A DNA stretch of 64,000 bases, taken from positions 17,354 to 81,353 of the forward strand of contig JAAMXP010000013.1 of assembly GCA_019693395.1 (NCBI GenBank). Reading direction: 5' to 3'. Under the pieces are notes generated by a model. That model had not been told where the DNA came from. It saw nothing but the letters and a program-made list of their open reading frames with translations, and ran no database searches. The DNA comes from Ettlia oleoabundans. Lineage: Eukaryota > Chlorophyta > Chlorophyceae > Chlamydomonadales. Position 1 is the first letter of the stretch. Every line of letters begins with the position of its first letter. Both the position numbers and the translations under genes were made by a program. Of the stretch, positions 11,901 through 23,381 are shown one piece after another.

Positions 11901-14900
11901 AGCCAGCCAGCCAGCCAGCCAGCCAGCCAAAGAACCCAGCCAGGCGCACACCGGATGCATATTTCGCCATCGCCTCTGCATAGGTAAGCCGCTGAATTGG
12001 CGCCGACACATCCACACCCACGACCTGCACACGCACACGGTTACGGCGCATACGGTAGCATACGGAAGCAGGGCACAGGAACAGAGGAGGCAGGCAGGTG
12101 GGTAAGCAACAGCGCCCTTGCGGTGTCACATGCAGCATATCAGCTGGCTGGCTGTGACAAAGTGATGAGCTGACAACCCAAACACCGGGGGTCGATCCAG
12201 ACCGACCCTCCATTGTGATCAGCATGCTTTGGTGCTACCGACAGTTGATGTGTGTGTGTCAACCATGGTGCATGTTGCAATGCAGCCAATGCTCCGCCCT
12301 GCCGTCCCCCACCACCCCAACACCTGCGCCCCCACGCCTCCCAGCCACCCGCACCCACCTGCTTGAATATTGTGGCCACCATTTGTTCCATCAGGCCCAT
12401 GATGGCATCCTGGTCCATCCAACTCATCTCCATGTCAAGCTGCAAGCCACATCAACACAGCATGCCACATCAGCAATGACACATGTCATGTCAGCATCGG
12501 TAAGGCATGTCAGCAGCACACCATGCCACGTCATCAGGCCTATAATTGCCGCCAGTCTGGCAAACAAGCATCACCATTGTCACGCTCAAATGACCACCTT
12601 ACATCCAGAGACCACTGCCCAGTACTGCCCCCAAAAGGACCCTTAGACAACACAATTAGGGGGGCAGGCGCCGACATGCATACACGCAGCAGCGAGCTTG
12701 CCTGTGTGAATTCCGGCTGCCGGTCAGCCCGCAGGTCTTCATCTCGGAAGCAGCGAGCTATCTGCATTGAGGGCAGGCAGGGGTGAAGCGGCAGGGGCAA
12801 GCAGGAGCGGTGAGCAGGCAGGCACCAGCACACTGAGGTGAAGAGGCACGGTTCGAGAGGCAGGGTGGACGGGCAGTTGTGGGAAGGCGGTAGCGAGCAG
12901 GAAGGGGTGGGGTGGATGGGCAGGAAGAGTGTCAAGCTTGGAGGACTAAAGGGAGCCCATTATTTGTCTTGAACCGGCTTGAAGCCTGTTGCACAGCACA
13001 GCACGGCACAGCACAGCATGCCGAGCGCTGATTTACGACCAGTGCATTGGTAGTGCTCCGCCACACCACCACCACCACCACCCATTGAGGGCGCGGCAGT
13101 CACCAACCCAGAGGACAAGTTCTCCTGTGCTTGCCTGGTAGTAGCGGTCAAAGCCGGCCACCATAAGCATCTGCTTGAACAGCTGCGGCGACTGCGGCAG
13201 CGCGTACCAGTCCCCCGCCTGAAGCCTGCATGGGGGAAGTAGAGGCAGCCGGGGGAACATACTGGGGCGTGGCTCGAATGCAGGAGAGAACTGCAAAATG
13301 CCACGGTCAAGCAAAGCTGGGTGCTGGAGGGCAAGGCAGGGAAAGGGCAGGGCTTCCTCCTTCAGAAGCAACCAGGACTTAAATTCCGTCCAGGATTATG
13401 TAATATTCCATGGGCTTCGTTCAGTGCGCAAAGAAAGCCCAACATAAAAGACCCTCCCAGCACTGCCACAACGCACCTGGAGGGCACGAGGTAGTCCCTT
13501 GCGCCCTCAGGGGTTGACCGCGTGAGTATGGGTGTCTCCACCTCAATGAAACCGTGGTCGTCCTCCAAGAAGCGGCGGATGGCGCGCACAATGGCGTGGC
13601 GCAGGCGCAGGTTCTCTGCCATGCGGGGGCGCCTACAAGGGGGGAAGGGTGTGTAATAAAAAGGCGTTGCAGCTGGGAAAAGCAACAGAGCAATCGCATG
13701 GCGCAAGCGCAGGTTGTTCGCCATGCGGGGGCGCCTGCAAAAGAAAGGGTGTACAGTGATCTCACTGCGCGTCAATCGAGAACGGAGACAGAGCAACGGC
13801 TGTGCAGGGCACCTAAATGGCCTGCTGCCATGGATAGTGTGGGAGTGGCATGGGTGGGGCAAACATTGATGCTGGGAAGGAAGGAGCAAGCTGCAGCTAT
13901 TTCCCATCAACTAAGCCCCCGTGCCCCCCCACCCCCAACCCTCCCAGCACCAACACAAACCTGAGATCCAGCACACGATGCCTCAGCCGCAGCTCCTCTC
14001 GTGGAGCCTCAGCCCCGTCCTCAGTCTGGCTCACGAAGAAGGGCAGCTTACGGGTGACGGCATTCAGCACCTGCCGTTGTGTGGAGTTTACAAAAAGGGA
14101 TCAGTTGCTCCTTCCAAAACCAAATTATCACACATCTGGCCAAGAAACAGGGCCCCCCAGTGTAATCAAAGACTCATACAACATGCTGCCAAACAATATA
14201 TTTTTCGGCTGATGCCGCCATAGCGGTAAGATGCGCAAGCCTTGCAGCACCGAAATGCTTTATGGATGATTTCCTTTTGTCAAGCAGAAAAGCTTGGAAA
14301 GGTGGCAGACCGGTTGAACAACATGCCACTCAACAGAACCTGGGTTATAAACCATGCATCGTCCCATCGCGCACCATTCCATCCCACTGCTTCAACCAAA
14401 ACAGAGCATCAACACGCCATCCAAGTCACAACAGCACCCAGAGCCATCAACCCCCCTGACCTTAATGTTGCTAGGGCTGATCTCCAGCGTGCCTGTCTTC
14501 AGGCGGGGATTGGGGTCTGATCGTAGCCGCAGCTCCCCGCTCACTGCTACCACATACTCGGCCCTCAACCGCTCTGCTTTGGCTGCCACCTCTGGCTGCT
14601 TTTGCGGGTCCACAATTACTTGTATAATTCCTGTGTGGTCGCGTACGTCCAAGAATAGGAGGCCGCCGAGATTGCGGTACCGGTCCACCCACCCGCAGAC
14701 GTTGACCGTGCCGCTGCCGATGTCTGCTTCGGTCAAAGCGCCACAGCCGTGGGTGCGAGCTGGCCAGGTTAGTAATGGCTCCAGCATGCCTGCTGCCGCA
14801 AGGCTCTGCATGCCCTCAATGCTGCTGCCACCTGCTGCCGCTGCTGCTGCGTTGTATTGCTGATCTGCCTCTGTCAGGCCTGCAGAGGCCTGCAATGGGC

Positions 14901-15105
14901 GTAGGCTGGTTGGCCGCTCAAGGCGGCGAGATATCGGCGACAGACCGCCGCCGCCAACGCAAGGCCGTGCAACGGCGGTGGTGCACAGCGCTCTGAAGGA
15001 GCGGCCGGCACCGGCGCTTTTACAGTGCGACATGGATGCCCGAGAGACCACGCCCAGGCTGCAGGAGCGCAGAACTTGGCAAATGGTTTTTACGGCAGTG
15101 GCCAT
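8924..15105 (-). CDS. aspS: Bacterial-type (organellar) aspartyl-tRNA synthetase
   Basis: Charges tRNA-Asp in plastid and/or mitochondrion. Fifteen exons, minus strand: 15105-14461, 14070-13961, 13632-13477, 13225-13135, 12761-12702, 12439-12359, 12024-11952, 11607-11538, 11267-11161, 10885-10752, 10366-10259, 10045-9926, 9734-9646, 9424-9312, 9150-8924; about 727 aa. An Arg/Ser/Ala-rich transit-like leader is followed by the OB-fold anticodon domain ([20 protein letters not shown]), motif 1 ([20 protein letters not shown]), motif 2 ([18 protein letters not shown]), the bacterial GAD-type insertion (around [15 protein letters not shown] sequence in exon 10), then [13 protein letters not shown] and motif 3 ([15 protein letters not shown]). 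The last ~40 residues are Ser/Gly-rich and extra. Three introns start with GC (13134, 12701, 9925). A duplicate of exon 3's start sits in the intron before it. Divergent with the HCF107-like gene. Confidence 0.92.
11505..11540. repeat. (CCCA)n-type microsatellite beside an AspRS donor site
   Basis: Repeated 'caccca' units run up to the donor of AspRS exon 8 (on the sense strand gtgggtgggt). It lies in the intron just after the exon. Confidence 0.7.
11895..11930. repeat. (CAGC)n microsatellite in an AspRS intron
   Basis: About eight uninterrupted 'cagc' units lie in the intron after AspRS exon 7. A shorter array of the same unit is near 11806-11830. Confidence 0.8.
13632..13755 (-). repeat. 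In-frame pseudo-exon: duplicated 3' splice site and start of AspRS exon 3
   Basis: The true exon 3 begins at 13632 ([15 protein letters not shown]). Exactly 102 bp upstream in gene direction, at 13734, a near-identical copy has its own ttttgcag acceptor and reads [14 protein letters not shown] in the same frame. The stretch from the copy into the true exon has no stop, so use of the upstream acceptor with read-through would insert 34 residues. The copy has no obvious donor of its own. Confidence 0.75.
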
Positions 15106-15297
15106 ACGCCCATCAGCGGAGCATGTGAGAAGCTATATCCTAAGAAAGACGGTTAAAAAGGTAAATTATCTTGCATGCAACCGCAATGCGTGACAGTGAG
15201 CCATCTGGCTCAGGACCTGCCTGCTGCGCTGTCCCTTCAAGATCGCAACTGTTGCGACACTACAACTCAATTTGATCGCCCGACACTTGCTACAGAC
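15106..15297. promoter_or_regulatory. Shared divergent promoter region AspRS / HCF107-like gene
   Basis: Only 192 bp separate the two chosen start codons, the tightest divergent pair here. If the alternative start at 15175 is used for the right-hand gene, the gap shrinks to 69 bp. No named promoter element was recognised. Confidence 0.5.
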
Positions 15298-18200
15298 ATG
15301 CCGCATACTGCCGCCCTTGCGCAGGGTCCTTGCAAGTTGCGTTCCTCTGTAACCCTCCCTAACCCCTTGCTTGCAGTCCCTCCTGCACCGTCCAACCGCG
15401 TTGCCCGACACTACAGAAAGCGCTGCATACTGCGCCGGATAGAGCGGCAGTGGGCAGCGACCAGGGCTGCAGTTCCTGCCGCCAATGCCGCTAGCGGCGG
15501 GGAGCAGGCGGCAGCAACAGAGGCAGAGCCGGCTCTCCTAAGCAGCGCAGCTGATCAAAAGGCTCTCCTGCAGGAAGCGCTGGACTCTGGCAGCGATGAG
15601 GAAGCGGCACATCAGCTTCAACAGCTGCAGCAGCGGTTCCCATCCAACCCACACTACGTGCTGGCTGCCGCCCGGCTGGCGGCGAAACGCGGGGATGCTG
15701 CCGCAGCGCGCCCGCTGTTCCAACGCGCTGCTGATGTGGCGGTGGGGCATCGTGATGCCAGCGTGGCACTGCAGGCTTGGGGCATGTATGAAGCTGAGCA
15801 GAGAAACCTACAGGAGGCAAGGCAGCTACTGCAGCGGGCCGTGGCGGCAGACCCCAAGCACGCCGCCGCACACAATGCTCTGGGCCGCCTGGCTGAGTCA
15901 GCAGGCCAGCTGGCGGCAGCCGCAGCGCACTTCCAGGCAGCAATAGCCGCAGAGCCCAGGCATGCACCCTCCCTACAGGCACTGGCGCTGCTTGAGTCTA
16001 AGCGGGGGCGCCCCGCCAAGGCGGCGCAGCGTTTTAGGGTTGCTCTACAGGCCTGCCCCGGCAACGCGCAGCTCTATCAAGCATGGGCAGTTATGGAATG
16101 GCGGCAGGGCAACTATTGTGCAGCCAACAGGCTGTTTCTAGAGGCAGAGGAGGAATGCGTGCCGCACGCACCGCTCTATGCGGCGCATGCCAAGTGAGCT
16201 TCTGGCTGCCTTGCTGGCTGGCTGGCTGCCTGGTGCTGCCGCAATAAATGCAGTGGAAGCAGCTTTTGCCATTGGCATGGGTGGCAGATTTTTTGTGAAA
16301 TGCATACACATCGCCCAAAAATAATAGGGACCAAGCCCCAATGGCCTCGCTTTCACTTGATATATAGCAGCTTCCGCCTGGGCATGCTTGACGTTATAGT
16401 TCTCACCTGCCCTGTATCTGAACAACAATCCTCCCTGCCCGCTTTGCTCGCTGTGCGCTGCAGAATGGAGGCACAGAGGCGGAACATTGCAGCAGCTAGA
16501 CGGCTGTACCGCCGGGCGTTACAGGTGGACCCAAACCATGCCCAAAGCATTCTTGGACTAGGCCAGTTGGAGGCCCGCTCCGGCAGTACAGCCGCGGCAT
16601 TGGAGCTGTATTGCCGGGGGCTGGAGGTTCACCCCTGTAGTGCCCACCTGCTGTCCTCCCTGGCGCACCTGCACGCACAGGTGGGGTGGGGGATTTGGTT
16701 GTTCTTTCGTTGAGGTGCAAGAGTTGCAGGCAGGTGCGAGAGTTGCAGGCAGGAGTTGCATGTGTGGATGTTGAAAGATCTGAAGTTCAAGGGGCGGCAG
16801 GAGGGCTGCGCATCTGCATGTTGTGCAAACAGTAGTTTTGAGGGCTGTACCCTTTTCTATCTGCCTGCAATCTCCTTTCTTGCAAGACAGAGCATGAACC
16901 AGCGCAATTCTAACTACTCTTTAATTGTCCACCTCAAACTTACTTGCTTCTGCCGCTACCTGCCTCGCCCTGTAGGTTGGGGATCAGCAAGCCGCCAGGG
17001 CCACCTGGCTGCGCTTGATAGAGGCAGAGCCAACCAATGGCCACGCCTCGTATGCATTGGGAGCGCTGGATCGGCAGGAGGGCCTGCTGGAAGCTGCCGA
17101 GTTATGGTACCGCCGCGGCTGTGATAGCAGGGGTGAGGCTGGCTGTGGTACCGCTGGCTGTACCACTGACGGTACCGCTGGCAGAAACTTCGGTGTTGGC
17201 AGTCACCGTTTATGTGTTTCGGTGTCCGTTTCTTTTCATTGAAGAATGCCGATAAACTGAATTATCATCTGCTGCAGACGCAAAGGGAGCGCTGCTGTGC
17301 TACGAGGCGTTGGCAGAGCTGCTGGCTTTTCAGGGAAAGGTGGGAGCAGTGTGCAGTACCTTGCCTGGTTTACCGCAACCGCAGTACAGGCTGTCAGCCT
17401 CTGCATCGTGTTCGACCTCCGTGTTGGCCTGCCTGCCTGATTGCCTGTCGGGCACAGCATCGCCGGGCTGGTTGCCTGTGCACAGGGCAGGCTGCTGCAC
17501 AGCGGCAGCCACCGACCTGAGCTTGTCTGCTTTGCCTTAGGTACTGCTGCCAGTCAGGTATACCCATCACGACTGACATGCTGAAGCCCTGCCTTGGGCT
17601 GTTTACCGCAGCCTGCCGCAGCGCGCAGCGTGTTCAAACGCGGCGCTGAGCTGGCGCAGCCAGCGGGGCGCAGCACGGCACGCTTCTGGCGGCAATGGGC
17701 GACTTTTGAGAAGCGATGCGGTGATCTGGATGTAAGCTACTTGGCTGCCTGCATGCCGTCCTTGGATTTTTCATGTGCCTTTGCCTTTGTGTGTTCCATA
17801 TGCCTTTTTGCTCCCATGCTTGGGTTTTCTGTCCCTCCTGACCTGCACTGCTGGCTTTGCTCTGTTCCTACCACTCTTTCCTTGGCAATCTGTTAGCGGC
17901 CCATCCCTGTCCTCTGCCACGTTCCCCTGCTTCTCCTGCAGCGCTCCGCTGAGCTCTACTCTACAGCAGCCCAGGGAAACCCCAGGGACGACCGCACCTG
18001 GCTGCAGTGGGGCCTCTTGGAGCGGAGGCGGCAACGCCCGGATGCTGCACTGCACTGCTTTGCAAAGGGGGTCCAGGCCTCTCCCCGCAACCCATACCTC
18101 TGGCAGGCAAGTTGGGTGTTGCTCACTGGGTGCATGCTTTTTGTTTGTGTGTTTAAAGTCTGCCTAACCGCAACGATATTTGCGATACAGACACAGACAC

Positions 18201-18959
18201 GGCCCCATGTGTGTGCCGTCTGCCTAGGTGGGTGCCTAGGTTTTGCGGCATGTTGGTTCAGGAAGGGGTTGGCTTTGAAATGGAGAGGAAACATGGCCTG
18301 CACGATGCAGAGGGCTGGGCCATTTGCCCCACCTTTTACTGCATGGGGATCTCACGATGCCGTCCCCTGCGCCATGCTGTACCCGCTGCCTGCTGCAGGT
18401 GTATGGCGTGCTGCTGTTCCAGCAGGGACGAGCGGCAGAAGCGAGGGAAGTGCTGCGGCAGGGCGTCTCACACAACCCGGGCAACCCGCAGCTGTGCATG
18501 GAGTGGGCGTTAGCGGAGCAGCAGGCGGGCAATCTGGGTGAGCCTGAGGCTGAGTGCCAGCATGGCTGAGTGCCAGCATGCCGTGCCTGTTTGTCGCTGC
18601 TGTGTATCACTGAACCTGGCAGGCTTGGGGCTGAGACAGCAGTGCCAGTAGATGGAGGCGCCCGCATTTACTGGGGACCCATCTGTCTTTTGCCTGATGC
18701 CTGCCTGCCAACCTGCCTTCCTGCTTGACTGCCTGTTTGAATGCCTCTTCGCATGTCCTCGTCTGCCTGCCTGCCTGCAGAGGACGCGTTGGCAATCTTC
18801 CAGCAGGGCGCTGCTGCACCGGAGCCTCATGCCCCGCTCTTTGCCGCCTACGCCAAGCTGGCAGAGCGCATGGGGCGTCAACAGCTTGCAGCAGATGTGC
18901 GGCAGCGACTAGAGAAGTTGCAGGGCCAGCTGCCTTGGTTGCCACGAGAGGAGAGCTGA
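15298..18959 (+). CDS. MBB1: HCF107/MBB1-like plastid RNA-stabilising HAT/TPR protein
   Basis: HCF107 (plants) and MBB1 (Chlamydomonas) bind the 5' end of the psbB/psbH transcript in the chloroplast and protect it. Eight exons: 15298-16193, 16464-16680, 16976-17132, 17278-17339, 17612-17731, 17942-18106, 18399-18537, 18781-18959; about 644 aa (MBB1 is about 660). Nearly the whole protein is half-a-TPR repeats of the type AWGMYEAEQRNLQEARQLL, AWAVMEWRQGNYCAANRLF, WRQWATFEKRCGDL, QWGLLERRRQRPDAALHCF. I chose the ATG at 15298 because the following ~45 residues (many Ser, Pro, Arg, Lys) look like a transit peptide. An in-frame ATG at 15175 would add 41 residues with several acids. The intron at 18107 starts GC. 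Assignment to MBB1 rather than another HAT protein rests on repeat type and length. Confidence 0.72.
16714..16751 (+). repeat. Two 19-bp tandem repeats in an HCF107-like intron
   Basis: The unit 'gtgcaagagttgcaggcag' occurs twice in a row with one mismatch, followed by a partial third copy, 34 bp after the donor at 16681. Confidence 0.7.
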
Positions 18960-19551
18960 CCAGCCAGTGATGCAAGCCTTACTGCTTATGAATAGCACTG
19001 TTTCTTTCAATGCTCGACTGTTGTTGGTTTGCTCCCTTTCTGACGTCCTAGGTCTAGTCCAAAAGTGTACTCCAGATGTGCCATGCTTGTACTTTACCTT
19101 CCTTCTCTTTCTCCCTTGGCCCCTACCTTGCTCAAACCCTATGTTAGTTGTGTGAATCCAGGACATGAGTCCTCAAAGCCCCGGAAAGCGGTTCTAGGGC
19201 CGGGCAGCCTTGACGACTCGAGACTTTGTGTGCCACATGAGAGGTGGGCAACTGGCAGCAGGGAGGCAGGCAGGCACCCGCAACAGCGTTGCCACTAAAG
19301 TTCGTGCCGCCTGGATTGTTATGACAGACCCTGACCAACTACAAGGTCTGCACCATACGTTTAAGCGCTCAGGAAGGCCATTCACCCACAGTCGGTAACC
19401 CACAGTCGGTAACAAACAGATTTGCCGCTGACGTGGCATGCCGTTACCACCGCCGTCAATCCAGTCACTGGAAACATCATTCCCGACCCTTCACCGCTCG
19501 CTGTCACCTCTCCATCATACACTGCCTCTGCTTCGAGCTTGTTCTAAGACC
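18960..19551. other. Head-to-tail intergenic region HCF107-like / SAP gene
   Basis: About 590 bp between two plus-strand genes. It should contain one 3' UTR and one promoter. No coding block, RNA gene or repeat was recognised. Confidence 0.45.
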
Positions 19552-22500
19552 ATGAGCGGGTCGAGGCAGCGCCGGGCCCCTGCCCCTTCTCTCGCAACGC
19601 TCCCGGAGCGAGTGACGAACATAATCGCTTCCAACATAATACCATCCCAGGTAACGGAGGTGCAGTAACGGCGGCCGTGATGCGCAAGGTTGTGTCGCTG
19701 GTTGGCTCCCGCCCTGGCCGCTGCGGGCTAACCTGCCGCCGCTTGTAGCCACCGCATGTGCCGCTGCCCACCTGCCGCAGTCTCCGCTATTTGACCGGGG
19801 TGACGTGCTGCAGCTGGCTGCTTCTCTCGCCCAGACTGGTTCCAAAAGCACAACCCAGCTGGCACGCACACTCTTCAAGCACCTCAGCACGCATTATGGT
19901 GGCTGCCACCTGCCACCTCAACGTAGAACCGTTTCATTAGAAGTGTGAAGCTGCAGACCTTCACTTTTGCATCGTTCCTTATGCAACAATGGGCAGCAAA
20001 CAACATACTGTGCCAGTGGAACAAGATGCGCACTTGCACTCCGACACAGGTGCCTCCCTCCTTCCTGCAGGCAAGCAGCCCCCCAACAACGTCACCGCTG
20101 CAAGCTCCATCGTCCAGCTTCAGGTGGCTCTGCATGCCTGGGGCCTGCCCATGACCGGTAAGAAGAAGGCGGAGCTGTGGGAACGTCTCCAGGAGCAGGT
20201 GGGTGAGAAACCTAGACATGTGCCAGTTTTGCTCGTGCTCCTGTACCGGGTTGCCTTCAGAATGGCACCAGTAGCACGACCACAGGGATAGGCACAGCTT
20301 CCCTATAGTGGCGCAATTGCTTACAAAAGCGGCCAGTCCAACAGATTCCAGCCATTTCCAATGCTGCGACTCAGGGATGCTGTGGCTCAGGGTATTGCTT
20401 GAAGGATCAGATTTACCTGGCACATGCTGTTGTGCCAACAAACGAGTGGGCCCCCTTGGCATTGACCTTGTGCCGTCCAAAGTTAAGCCAACCTTGCCCC
20501 AGTTTCTGAACACACTCCTTCCCGTAGATTCACGACTCTGAGAAGAATGCAGATGGCAGGCCGCTGCGCCACTGCATTGTCTCAGCCGCCACCCGGCGAG
20601 AGCTCAGCAACCGGCACAAGGAGCGCATCAGCCAGTCCAAAGCAAGGGTGGGTGGGTGCATGCGCCCAGTGGTGGGTGCATGCACCCAGTAGTACTACTA
20701 AGTTCATACTTATGAAGATCTGGTGTGTGCAGCACCATCCACACACTATTTCTATCCCTTGGCAGCAGCGCCTAGCATGGGATGGACAGTTTGTGCCAGA
20801 CTCGCATTCAGCCTCCATCCTATAGCAATAGGTTGCCCTGCATACCTAACCTGCCTTACCTGCTCTCCTCATAGCTCCGCATTACAAGAATTGAAAATTC
20901 GAACTGCTTAAAACAATGCTATTCCTTGCAGGAGGTGTTTGAGCTGGAGAGGCACCACATTGAGGAGCTGCCATACGTTGTGCAGCATTCCCGAGGAGCC
21001 AGCACCAAGGTTGGTAAAGGTTGAAGACTGTATGTCAGGCAGGCTCTTAGCTTGGCAAGTGGGCAGACAAACCTGCATTCAGGGTGCTTAAGAAGGCTGC
21101 TGCAGACCCGCTGGTTTGTGTGCTCTTTCTGTCAAATCTCGCTGATGTACCTGCTGTCCGACACATCGCAGCAGCCAACAGCGCCTTTCCAGGCCACTTT
21201 GCGGCTAACAACTGCTGCTGCTTTTGCACCTGCGGCTGTTGCTGGGTATGTCGCTGCAGATGTACCTGCTGTCAGACATGAAGGAGCTGGCTCTGGAAGT
21301 GCACGGCAGCTGGGAGGCCTTGGAGCAAAAGCGCTACTCGCTGCGCGGAGTCTTCTCACGCCCACAGCAGGCAGCTATTGGCATCGCTGCTCCCAGGTCT
21401 GTGCCGTCTTGCTGTACTGTACTGCAGAATGGCACCCACTATGTAGCACGAGCTGCAAGGCGCACCACTCGATCCAAAACCGTGTGCTGTGTCCCGCATA
21501 AGGTGCAAGCCAGGGCAGCAGCTCATCTGCCCTCGACTGCCTTTTCCCCATCAATTCTGGACTCCCAAAGCCGGTGCAGTGACCAAGGGCAGGCGCGGCG
21601 GCAGGGGAGACTGGCGGGGCTGCGCCAAATGCTCATTGATCTGGGGCATGACCCCAACCGAGTGGAGGCACTGCTGGAGCTGCCTGGGGCGTTTCGCTAC
21701 CTTAACGAGGGGTGAGCGCTGGGTGGAGAACGTGTTGTTAGCCTATAAAGATCCCGGCTGATCGCACCGTCGAACTGGCTTGCACCATGCCCTTGTTCGT
21801 TCTTGCCAGATACTGACTGGCTTGTTGGTATAGCCACTCTGTGCAGTTCCCCGTGGTTCCAGCTTCTTTCCTTCGGGCCAGACGGATGCCAGAATGATCC
21901 CACATCCTGTGCCTTGCCCCACCTTCGTCTCCCATGCAATGATCTGGCATGGGGTGCTCGCAGGTATGCAGAATCAAATGTTCAACTGCAGGAGGCAGCC
22001 GACGGTCTGGAGAGGATCGCCTTCCTGGTTACTGGCCCTGCCCAGCCCCAGTTCATGGAGGCCTTGGCAGCAGCGGCAACAGCTGCAGCGGGTGTCAGTG
22101 GCGGCGATGATGACAACCCCGGCAGGTAGGCAAGGGTAGGCAAGGGTGGACAGAGGCGAAGCTGGCAGCAAAGCGTCGTGGGTCGTATCTGGTTCTGCTT
22201 CTGAGGTCAAGCTCGGGTAGTGTCATATCTAAAATCCACAGCGCTTTATGGAGATTAATCAGCCTCAGAGGGAAATTTGAGACCCCGCCACCATTACTCT
22301 GTATGCTGCAGCTCATCAGCAACTGCAGCAGCTGATGCTGCGCATGCACGCCGCCGGCGGGCCATGGATGCTGCTCTGCCCTGCTGGGTCGCCACACAGC
22401 GCAGCCTGCAGGCAAGTGGAACTGCCTGCCTCCTTCTGGTGCCAACCAACGACCACTGCAGCGCTGAAATGCGCCCCAGTCCTTGCAAGGGGTCTTGCAC

Positions 22501-22832
22501 TGTCCCGTCATTCCCACATCACACCATGGCTCCACAGAGTACTTTGTGATGCGATGTCAACAAGCTCAACTTCCGTGCCAATCAATGTAAGCTTGATTCT
22601 GCTGCAGTTCATCTTGGGCAACCCGCTTGTTCCCCGTTCGTTGCTGCCGGAGCTTAATCACATCTGGGAGCAGCTGCAGCAGCGCCAGGCATCACGCAGC
22701 CAGTGCAAAAGAAGAAGAAGAAGCTGGCACCTTGCTAGCAGGCCAAGTCGCCACCGTAGCACACTGCACATAGTGGAGCAGATTGTATTGAGTAGAGTGC
22801 ATCTGTCAAGATCGAAAAGCCACTCAGGTTAA
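19552..22832 (+). CDS. SAP-domain protein with an XPA_C-like block, function unassigned
   Basis: Ten exons fit in phase: 19552-19650, 19781-19898, 20071-20198, 20528-20647, 20932-21009, 21260-21396, 21580-21711, 21964-22125, 22312-22411, 22608-22832; about 432 aa. Exon 3 encodes a SAP DNA-binding motif (SSIVQLQVALHAWGLPMTG then KKKAELWERLQEQ). Exons 5-6 encode AREVFELERHHIEELPYV and MYLLSDMKELALEVHGSWEA followed by LEQKR. That layout matches the helical C-terminal half of the XPA DNA-binding domain, but no Cys4 zinc finger is present. A DNA-repair or chromatin role is therefore inference only. The rest is helical and unfamiliar, and the C-terminus is very basic (RRRR). The exon 6/7 junction is less certain, because the frame is open straight through the proposed intron. 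The intron at 22412 starts GC. Part of exon 6 is duplicated in the intron before it. Confidence 0.55.
21139..21285 (+). repeat. Duplicated start of SAP-gene exon 6, copy without acceptor AG
   Basis: The true exon start reads 'cgctgcagatgtacctgctg' at about 21252. About 116 bp upstream, 'cgctgatgtacctgctgtcc' repeats it but lacks the three bases cag, so this copy has lost the acceptor. Confidence 0.7.
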
Positions 22833-23381
22833 GCAGGTTTCCTAACTGCGGACCAGAAGCGCCAGCAAGCCGCAGCACCAGCTGGGGAGACACGTCGATG
22901 ATTGTGTCGTAGGCCACAATGCAGAGTATTAACCCCTTTTCCGCAACTCGTCTGATGACTCTGACTATGCTGCATGTATGACTGGTAAGCCTAAGCCTTC
23001 TGCTACAACATCTGCTGGATACAAAGGCAGAATCTCCTTGTTTCAATGTGCTCAGCAGAAAAGTGGGATAAACTGTCACAAATGTGGGGAGTGAGGGAAA
23101 ACAGGGAAGTATGAAGTGACATTGCAAGATGCTGTGTCCAGACTGCACCGCCTTGAGCAAACCGAGTACGCGCAACATGGGCCACAAATACCGATGGATG
23201 TGGGAGGTGCGTCTGGGCACTGTGCAGGCAGGTTGAAATAGGGGATGGATTGTTTGTTTGTTCTGAAATAGATTATGGCATTCAATCAAATCAAACTATT
23301 GTTGGCTAGCACAATGCATACATAATACAGATCAGACGGTTGCTTGCCGCAGTCAAAGGGCAGCCCCAAAGGGCCAAGCAT
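22833..23381. other. Tail-to-tail intergenic region SAP gene / DUF4336 gene
   Basis: About 550 bp that is less GC-rich than the genes. It should hold two 3' UTRs; nothing else was recognised. Confidence 0.45.

Noticed and set aside
11501..11935. Short direct repeats as a CRISPR array
   Set aside because: They are simple (CCCA)n and (CAGC)n microsatellites in introns of a eukaryotic gene, with no spacers.
15175..15297. Upstream start (41 extra residues) of the HCF107-like protein
   Set aside because: The extra residues include several acids and do not look like a transit peptide, and the start would leave only 69 bp to the AspRS ATG. It is kept as a possibility only.
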